Assembly: GCF_000015205.1 (NCBI RefSeq)
Contig: NC_008701.1
Location: 1,677,436-1,741,435 of the forward strand
Reading direction: 5' to 3'
Length of the DNA: 64,000 bases
DNA from: Pyrobaculum islandicum DSM 4184
Lineage (GTDB): Archaea; Thermoproteota; Thermoprotei; Thermoproteales; Thermoproteaceae
In this document: one piece after another, positions 58,723-64,000 of the stretch
Numbering within the stretch: the stretch's first letter is position 1
Layout of the letters: every line of letters begins with the position of its first letter
The notes under the pieces: model-generated
What the model was told of the DNA's origin: nothing
Database searches by the model: none
Seen by the model: only the letters and a program-made list of their open reading frames with translations
Program-made: the position numbers and the translations under genes

Positions 58723-59868
58723 GTGGCTAGAATCGCCAGATACTACAGGGAGTACGGCCTGAGGATCGTCAAGGGGCTCCTCCAGTACGTCTGGGACGAC
58801 GGGGGCAGGCGCTATCTAGACTGTAACACCAACCACGGCGTTGCCTTCCTAGGCCACGCCAACCCCAAGATAGTGGAGGCCGTGAGGAGGCAGCTGGAGG
58901 AGGTGTGGGCCGTGCCCCTCAACTTCTCCACCCCCGCCAGGGAGCGGTTTATAGAGGAGTTCTCCAGACTCCTCCCCGCCAAATTCGGCGTTGTGTTTCT
59001 ACAGAACACGGGAACAGAGGCCGTGGAGACCGCCGTCAAAATCGCCAAGAAGATAACCAGGAGGCATACCATCGTCGCCTTTACCAACAGCTTCCACGGG
59101 AGGACTATGGGCTCCCTCTCCATAACCTGGAACGAGAGGTACAGAAAGGCCTTCGAGCCCCTCTACCCCCACGTGAGATTCGGCAAGTTCAATGTCCCCA
59201 CAGAGGTGGACAAGCTGGTGCAGGAGGACACCTGCTGCGTGGTGGTGGAGCCGATACAGGGAGAAGGCGGCGTCAACCCCGCCACCCCCGAATTCCTAAA
59301 GGCCCTCAGAGAGGAGACCCAGAGGAAGGGCGCCCTCTTCATAATAGACGAGGTGCAGACGGGCTTCGGCAGAACAGGCGCCGTCTGGGCCTTCCAGAAA
59401 TACGGCGTGGAGCCAGACATCTTCACGGCAGGAAAGGCTGTGGCGGGAGGCCTACCCATCGGCCTGGCGGTGGCCCGGGAGGACTTCGGCGACGTGTTTG
59501 AGCCCGGGGAGCACGGATCTACCTTCGCCGGAAACGCCGTGGTCATGGCGGCCGCCGCGGCCGCCTCCCGTCTCCTCAGGGAGGAGGACGTCCCGGCCAA
59601 GGCCGAGAGGGCCGGCGCCGAGTTGGCCAAGGCGCTGGGGGAGGTGGAGAGCAGACTCGCCGTTAGGGTGAAGGGGATGGGCCTCATGCTAGGCCTAGAG
59701 CTGAGGGTCAAAGCCGACCAGTTCCTCCAGCCCCTCCTGGAGCGGGGGGTCCTCGGGCTGACCGCCGGCGTCAACACCCTGAGGTTCCTCCCGCCGTATA
59801 TGATAACTAGGGAGGATATAGAGCTGGTACACGCCGCGGTCTCCGAAGCCCTCAAGAGGGCCCAGTGA
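58723..59868 (+). CDS. lysJ: class III aminotransferase, LysJ/ArgD type
   Basis: A 381-residue PLP enzyme. Features: QNTGTEAVETAVKIAKKITR near residue 92, SFHGRTMGSLSITW, VVEPIQGEGGVNPATPEFL, the Asp in LFIIDEVQTGFGRTG near 205, and the PLP lysine in TAGKAVAGGLPIGLA near 232. In crenarchaea this enzyme works in the LysW-dependent lysine and arginine pathways. GTG 58723. It overlaps the phosphoesterase gene by four bases. Confidence 0.87.
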   Translation: MARIARYYREYGLRIVKGLLQYVWDDGGRRYLDCNTNHGVAFLGHANPKIVEAVRRQLEEVWAVPLNFSTPARERFIEEFSRLLPAKFGVVFLQNTGTEAVETAVKIAKKITRRHTIVAFTNSFHGRTMGSLSITWNERYRKAFEPLYPHVRFGKFNVPTEVDKLVQEDTCCVVVEPIQGEGGVNPATPEFLKALREETQRKGALFIIDEVQTGFGRTGAVWAFQKYGVEPDIFTAGKAVAGGLPIGLAVAREDFGDVFEPGEHGSTFAGNAVVMAAAAAASRLLREEDVPAKAERAGAELAKALGEVESRLAVRVKGMGLMLGLELRVKADQFLQPLLERGVLGLTAGVNTLRFLPPYMITREDIELVHAAVSEALKRAQ

Positions 59869-60557
59869 GGAGACGCCAGCTGTTCACAGCCGCCGGCGCC
59901 CTACTTCTGGCCGGCGGGCTCGCCGGTGGCTTCTACACTGAGGTCACCACACTGGAGCTGGGCCTAGGGAGACGGGCGGCCTTCCTCTCCGACCTCCACA
60001 TCCACACTCCGAGGAGACTTGAGCTCCCGCCCTACGACATCCTGTTGATAGGTGGAGACACCTACGACGAACTCACCGCCGATCTCGCGGCAGTGACGGA
60101 GACGCTACGCCACCTGCCCAAGCCCAAAATCGCCGTGTTGGGAAACCACGAGCACTGGGCCTCCCGCTGGATCCCCCTCCGCCGCGGCGTTGCGGCGCTA
60201 GAGGAGGCAGGAGTCTACGTCCTCGCCGACGACTGGGTTCAGATAGGGGGCCTCCGGATATATGGACTGGACTGGAGAGACGACCCCAGAGACTACCCCC
60301 CGGTCAAGGACGCAGACGTTGTGCTGGTCCACTCGCCAGACGCCTTCCATTTGGCTGTCGGTGGCCTCTATCTCGCGGGCCACACCCACGGCGGCCACTT
60401 CTGCTTGCCCGGCAACGTCCCCTTGTACACCAACAGTCGCTTTGGATACACCTGGGGTCTCTACAGGAGGGGCGAGGCACTCATGTATGTCACGAGAGGC
60501 GCCGGGGAGATGACGCCAAGGGTTTTCTGCAGTAGAGAAATTGTCCTACTTACCTAA
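59865..60557 (+). CDS. calcineurin-like phosphoesterase, probably exported
   Basis: A 230-residue protein with metal motifs in order: FLSDLHIHTP near residue 40, LLIGGDTYDE near 62, VLGNHEHW near 92, VLVHSPDAF near 152 and LAGHTHGGHFCLP near 172. The N-terminus RRRQLFTAAGALLLAGGLAG is Tat-like (twin Arg, hydrophobic core), so the enzyme may act outside. Reminiscent of UDP-diacylglucosamine-type or general phosphoesterases; substrate unknown. GTG overlaps the aminotransferase stop. Confidence 0.85.
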   Translation: MRRRQLFTAAGALLLAGGLAGGFYTEVTTLELGLGRRAAFLSDLHIHTPRRLELPPYDILLIGGDTYDELTADLAAVTETLRHLPKPKIAVLGNHEHWASRWIPLRRGVAALEEAGVYVLADDWVQIGGLRIYGLDWRDDPRDYPPVKDADVVLVHSPDAFHLAVGGLYLAGHTHGGHFCLPGNVPLYTNSRFGYTWGLYRRGEALMYVTRGAGEMTPRVFCSREIVLLT

Positions 60558-60599
60558 GCCACATACAACACACCACAGCGCCGGCGCTTGGAGAAATGC

Positions 60600-61076
60600 T
60601 CATCTTATCAATGGGGCCACCCGCCGTAGGTAGAGAGTGATTACTACAAAGTCGGCGAGGATAAAGGCGTGCATTATAGTACAATAAATACAGACGGCCT
60701 TCAACACGGCGAACTCCAGATAGACGAGATAGGGCAGTATGGCGAGGCCGAGGAGACGCCACCAAAAGACAAAGCGGGCGGCCCGCCTAGACAGAGTTCT
60801 GTACAGCCACAGAGCCGCCCCGATGTTTACTACAAACCAGACGGCAGCCGCCGCGTCCAGCGGGACGGGGCCTATGTAGGCGTAGCGGCTAGTCAACACT
60901 TTGATACAATCTAGTGTGACCCCCGGCAGAAGCTCTACATTGGCGTAGCAGCCGGGCGGGAGGGTGCCGAGGAGGTAGAAGAGGTATATCACCAGTAGAG
61001 ACGCCACAAGTCCGCCGATGGAAAAAGCCACAAGAAACACAAGCCACATATCCACCACTTGGCTAATAACATGCAT
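60600..61076 (-). CDS. VKOR-family membrane oxidoreductase
   Basis: A 158-residue protein with four to five membrane helices and the VKOR cysteines: two loop cysteines (PPGCYANVELLPGVTLDC, near residues 43 and 56) and the active-site CxxC in KAVCIYCTIMHAF near 128. It makes disulfide bonds and passes electrons to quinone. Crenarchaea use many disulfides in cytosolic proteins, and VKOR is part of that. ATG 61076 is the longest frame; GTG 61058 or ATG 61049 fit the TATA spacing better. Confidence 0.87.
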   Translation of the reverse strand: MHVISQVVDMWLVFLVAFSIGGLVASLLVIYLFYLLGTLPPGCYANVELLPGVTLDCIKVLTSRYAYIGPVPLDAAAAVWFVVNIGAALWLYRTLSRRAARFVFWWRLLGLAILPYLVYLEFAVLKAVCIYCTIMHAFILADFVVITLYLRRVAPLIR

Positions 61077-61132
61077 TTTAAAACTGTACTTATGTGCAGA
61101 ATTGGCATATATTTAGGAGACGAGATAGACAT

Positions 61133-61960
61133 GTGAAAATATACGAGATAAGAGTACGCCGCGCCCTAACCCCCTCCGGGCTACCGGAGTACGACTACGC
61201 CCTCAACCCCTACGTCGGCTGTCTCCACGGCTGTCTCTACTGCTACGCCCAAGACTACACCAAGGGGCCGCCCGGCGCCGCCTGGGGCCACATCGTCTAC
61301 GTAAAGGCCAACCTCCTGGAGGTCCTCAGGCGGGAGGCCGCCCAGCTCAAGCCCGGCGTCGTGGGGCTCTCCACTGTGACAGACCCCTATCAGCCCCCCG
61401 AGGCCAAGTACAGACTGGCCAGAGGCGCCATCGAGATATTGGCGGAGGCGGGCTTCCACATCTCGGTACAGACCAAATCCCCCCTCGTGCTGAGGGACCT
61501 AGACCTCTTCAAGAGATACAGGGAGTCGGTAGACGTGGGCATCACCATCACCGCAATGGGAGACAAAGCCCTGGAGCTGGAGCCGGCCGCCCCACACCCC
61601 ACAGCCAGGGCAAGAGCCGCCGCGAGGCTAGCCGAGGAGGGGGTAAAGGTGTGGATCTTCCTAGGCCCAGTGGTGCCGGGCTACAACGACAGCCGGGAGG
61701 ACCTCGCCGAGGTTATAAAACTCGCAGCCTCCATAGGCGCCGAGCTTATATACGACAGATACAGGCCCAAGCCCAAGGCACACGCGAGACTACCCCCCGC
61801 CTACAGACAAGAGGCCGGCACGCAGTGGTGGACACAGGTAAAGAAAACCATAGAAGAGCTCTGTAGAGAGGCCGGGGCGAGGTGTCTAGACGTGGAAGAG
61901 GAGTGGAGAGCTAGACGCGGGCGACCTCCCTTAGAAGCCGGGCTAGATGGGGCGCCCTAG
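61133..61960 (+). CDS. radical-SAM protein, spore photoproduct lyase-like (SplB)
   Basis: A 275-residue radical-SAM enzyme with CLHGCLYCYAQDYTKGPP near residue 30 (CxxxCxxC) and LSTVTDPYQPPEAKYRLARG near 80, features of the Rv2578c/SplB-like subgroup. The function in archaea is unknown; DNA photoproduct repair is one possibility. GTG 61133 is chosen because CATATATTTAGG lies about 25 bases ahead. The end overlaps the convergent small gene by 50 bases. Confidence 0.82.
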   Translation: MKIYEIRVRRALTPSGLPEYDYALNPYVGCLHGCLYCYAQDYTKGPPGAAWGHIVYVKANLLEVLRREAAQLKPGVVGLSTVTDPYQPPEAKYRLARGAIEILAEAGFHISVQTKSPLVLRDLDLFKRYRESVDVGITITAMGDKALELEPAAPHPTARARAAARLAEEGVKVWIFLGPVVPGYNDSREDLAEVIKLAASIGAELIYDRYRPKPKAHARLPPAYRQEAGTQWWTQVKKTIEELCREAGARCLDVEEEWRARRGRPPLEAGLDGAP

Positions 61961-62108
61961 CCTCCAGCTTTTTCACGGCCGTTTCTACGTCGTCATAGGG
62001 GTCTACGCCGTATCTCACGAGCGTATACGCATGAGCCCCCAACACGTCGACCACCACCATGTGTACGACATACATCCAGTTTAAAAAATCCTCCGTAGCG
62101 GCTTTCAA
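61911..62108 (-). CDS. small helical protein
   Basis: A 65-residue helical protein (EDFLNWMYVVHMVVVDVLGA, then DVETAVKKLEARAPHLARLL). The start is TTG 62108 or an internal ATG (MYVVHM). The pattern of two amphipathic helices could belong to HEPN-like toxin-type proteins, but no R-x4-H motif is seen. The gene is GC-rich and overlaps the convergent radical-SAM gene. Confidence 0.45.
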   Translation of the reverse strand: MKAATEDFLNWMYVVHMVVVDVLGAHAYTLVRYGVDPYDDVETAVKKLEARAPHLARLLREVARV

Positions 62109-62178
62109 TTATGCTTCGGCGGCTATTGTGCGGCTAGTTTTACCTGATGGATATATAACTGGGCACTTCTCTTGACCT

Positions 62179-62358
62179 GTGTTCTATGTATACGTTAACA
62201 AGAGAAAGCAGAGAGTATTGATAACTAGAGAAAAGATTAGAGATCCCCACTGGAGACTAGCTGGGACACACTCGACAGTCACAGCGGCGAAAAGACATGC
62301 AAGATTTATCGCCGACGCCCGCGACTACATACTGGAGTGGGACCTGCTGACCTTCTAG
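62179..62358 (+). CDS. small basic protein
   Basis: A 59-residue protein from GTG 62179, with ATATATAAC about 25 bases ahead, so expressed from its own promoter. Sequence: MFYVYVNKRKQRVLITREKI, then DPHWRLAGTHSTVTAAKRHA, and RDYILEWDLLTF. It is basic and mixed alpha/beta. I do not recognise the family. Confidence 0.6.
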   Translation: MFYVYVNKRKQRVLITREKIRDPHWRLAGTHSTVTAAKRHARFIADARDYILEWDLLTF

Positions 62359-62881
62359 CCTTTCAGCTTCTTCTAAGTAATGTAGGGGCGGGTAGTTCTC
62401 ACCTCTTCGCATATCGAAGACAAAACCGGAGACAATATTGACAATTTGTCATCGAAGTGTTTGGACGCTATTTTTAAGAGCTGGAGGGACACGTAATGCT
62501 TGCGAGGGTCTCGAAATTCTTACAAAGACTATATCAGTCCATTTAGTCTATAATTTCAATAGCAGTGTAACATAACTTTTGAAGAGACAAATCGTATGTT
62601 TGGTGAGGATATGTTCCAATGTTAACAGCATACGCTTTTACAACATAAAAGAGTCTAAATTTCCACTACGTCGCTTTGGCAGCCTTGGCGCTTATTTCAG
62701 TACATTAATACCGTAGTTATTGTAGCGAGAGTTCCTCATTTGTGTTATATCAAGGGGTATCTATGTCTTACTTACCTACGGCGGCGGTTTACTACCGCAA
62801 TCTCGGGAATTTAGGAATAATAAATGTTTTGTAGGTATAAATGCATTAAAAATTACATATGACGTAACTAAATGCTTTGTC
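62359..62881. other. 523-bp A/T-rich intergenic region
   Basis: No ORF with coding character on either strand, no CRISPR-like spaced repeats and no RNA gene that I can fold. A/T-rich stretches near 62530-62600 and 62800-62870 are likely promoters or terminators. Confidence 0.5.
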
Positions 62882-64000
62882 TTAAGACATAACAGAGCCG
62901 TCTTGAATTAATCTATCATGGATTCTCCTGGCTAGATCGGCTAATTTGATAAGTCCTCTACCCTCTAGGTCCAAAGTGAACAATTCAGCCCACCTCCCGT
63001 ACCTTTCTATACTCCAACGCCTGAATTTGAGAAGGAGCGGCAGGTAGAGCACAGCCTGAGGGTTTGGAATTACAATCCATAGCATATTCACGCGGCCATA
63101 CCTACTCTCTACCACTTCTCTAAGTTTATGAATCACAGCGCCTGTTCCGTACAAAGTCTCCACCTCGACGGCTAAATCTCTGTACGGCCCTTCGCACTCC
63201 ACATACACATCAACTCTAATACTGCCCAGTCCGCGCTCGGTATCGACACAACTCAGCGCTCTTTCCCACGCAGTCTTGTCGTCATGTTCTGTCTGTTTTA
63301 ACTCTTCTGATATTTTCCCCGCTAGATAGCTTACGACAAACGCTTTAACGAGGTAATGCATTTTAGATTCACTGCCGCTATCATCACTAGGTTTAGTCCT
63401 TAGTAATATGTCAAACACCCCTGTAGCTCTTTCTAACTCCTTCCAGAACCAATCCTCTAGGTAAACTATACGTTCATCAAGATCGCCATATGGCTTGCCA
63501 GAAAGAGACGACATTCCCCACATGGCGTCCGCCAATACATTGAGAATCTGAATGTCCTCTCTTGCTAGGGCTATTTCTATAGGTCTTGGCGTGTCGGACA
63601 TCCCCTTTTTCCAGAAGTTTTTGACCTCTCTTAACCTCTCCCCGCTCCCGTAGAACACGAAAAAGCCCAGACGTTGTGAATAAAGCTCTCTCAACCTATC
63701 AAGAATGCCGTCTCTTATCAACTCTATTCGAAATCTTCCACCCCGCAGATCAAATACAAAGATCCTACCCCCGGCGCTTACGTCTACCGGCATGATCTTT
63801 TCAAGATCGTCCGAGTTGCTAATGTGTTTGGAATTTGTAGGGAGACTCCCAGCTCTGACCAAATATATCTCTCTTAACACTCTCTTAAGAAATTCGATAT
63901 AGTCTTGCGACTCCCTCTCGGCTAATATCACAAGGGGTCTATCGGCTAAGATTGAGCTCAGTCTCAAGACGGGGTTCCGCGCGTAAAGGTCCTCAAAGAA
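62882..64000 (-). CDS. nuclease-like protein, N-terminus outside the window
   Basis: The frame is open to the window edge; an in-frame TTG near 63967 is the first start inside, but upstream codons (FFEDLYARNPVLRL) read as protein, so the gene very likely begins beyond 64000. The C-terminal 150 residues contain a PD-(D/E)XK-like core: SIRVDVYVECEGPYRDLAVE (Asp, Glu) with VETLYGTGAVIHKLREVVES. The upstream part may be an NTPase. Family not recognised; a role in DNA processing or defence is possible but unproven. Confidence 0.6.
   Translation of the reverse strand, partial: FFEDLYARNPVLRLSSILADRPLVILAERESQDYIEFLKRVLREIYLVRAGSLPTNSKHISNSDDLEKIMPVDVSAGGRIFVFDLRGGRFRIELIRDGILDRLRELYSQRLGFFVFYGSGERLREVKNFWKKGMSDTPRPIEIALAREDIQILNVLADAMWGMSSLSGKPYGDLDERIVYLEDWFWKELERATGVFDILLRTKPSDDSGSESKMHYLVKAFVVSYLAGKISEELKQTEHDDKTAWERALSCVDTERGLGSIRVDVYVECEGPYRDLAVEVETLYGTGAVIHKLREVVESRYGRVNMLWIVIPNPQAVLYLPLLLKFRRWSIERYGRWAELFTLDLEGRGLIKLADLARRIHDRLIQDGSVMS

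Overview
The window comes from a hyperthermophilic crenarchaeon of the order Thermoproteales, very probably a Pyrobaculum (inference). The signs are TATA-box promoters about 25 bases ahead of leaderless ATG/GTG starts, tRNA genes broken by very short introns at non-canonical places, two box C/D guide RNA candidates, archaeal ribosomal proteins (uS14, uS8, eL32, eL19, uL18, eS24, eS31, eS30), Kae1/TsaD, an XPB-Bax1 pair, a family-5 uracil-DNA glycosylase and Sec61-beta. Base composition is mosaic: most of the window is of moderate GC with A/T-rich third codon positions, but several blocks (about 8.8-11.2 kb, 39.6-42 kb, 48-55 kb, 56-62 kb) are clearly GC-rich.

Layout. 0-11 kb: a partial gene, tRNA-Leu, tRNA-Met with a guide RNA just behind it, an IS remnant, an acyl-CoA dehydrogenase, a phosphoribosyltransferase-type regulator, a decayed CBS-domain gene, queC, a nitrilase-family gene, a LysE exporter, DUF72, tRNA-Asp, peroxiredoxin, DUF429, a flavoprotein amine dehydrogenase and an amino-acid binding protein. 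11-14 kb: ribosomal proteins uS14-uS8-eL32-eL19-uL18 and tRNA-Thr. 14-20 kb: a thioesterase, then a run of damaged genes (helix-turn-helix-like protein, a Ras-like GTPase cut by a stop, a gene split at a G-run), tRNA-Cys, dph6 and sfsA. 21-35 kb: a metallo-beta-lactamase-fold protein, tRNA-Leu, sec61-beta, a guide RNA, exporters, a stress protein, a CBS protein, tRNA-Gln, a cobalamin-adenosyltransferase-like gene, tRNA-Ala, phosphoenolpyruvate synthase, a radical-SAM gene, and kae1-eS31-eS24. 35-45 kb: PsiE, radical-SAM, CPBP protease, CorA-like, ornithine cyclodeaminase-like, xpb-bax1, an AmrS-like radical-SAM, a ferredoxin, DUF401 and eS30. 45-47 kb: a tnpB-only IS element and a tiny TFB-like zinc ribbon. 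47-57 kb: trmO, TauE, an ion transporter, the tryptophan operon trpB2-D-E-G-A with trpF placed apart, and another IS remnant. 57-64 kb: a DUF3782 nuclease-like gene, a 25-codon ORF before udgB, an FHA protein, lysJ/argD, a phosphoesterase, VKOR, a radical-SAM lyase-like gene and a partial nuclease-like gene at the edge.

How the genes fit together. trpE/G/D/F/B/A cover tryptophan synthesis from chorismate except the trpC step, which is not in the window. XPB and Bax1 overlap by four bases and form a helicase-nuclease machine; UdgB adds base-excision repair. Kae1 (t6A) and TrmO (m6t6A) act on the same tRNA position, and QueC feeds archaeosine. VKOR and peroxiredoxin serve thiol-disulfide chemistry.

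Most notable: (1) a family of related 20-nt introns at the same place in tRNA-Met, -Thr and -Ala, plus unusual introns in tRNA-Asp, -Cys and -Gln; (2) one intact tnpB and three decayed copies of its 3' end in which the terminal hairpin has stayed intact, pointing to a preserved structured RNA or transposon end; (3) a cluster of apparent slippage lesions in neighbouring genes; (4) a shared GC-rich 3'-UTR element behind the stop codons of two unrelated genes.
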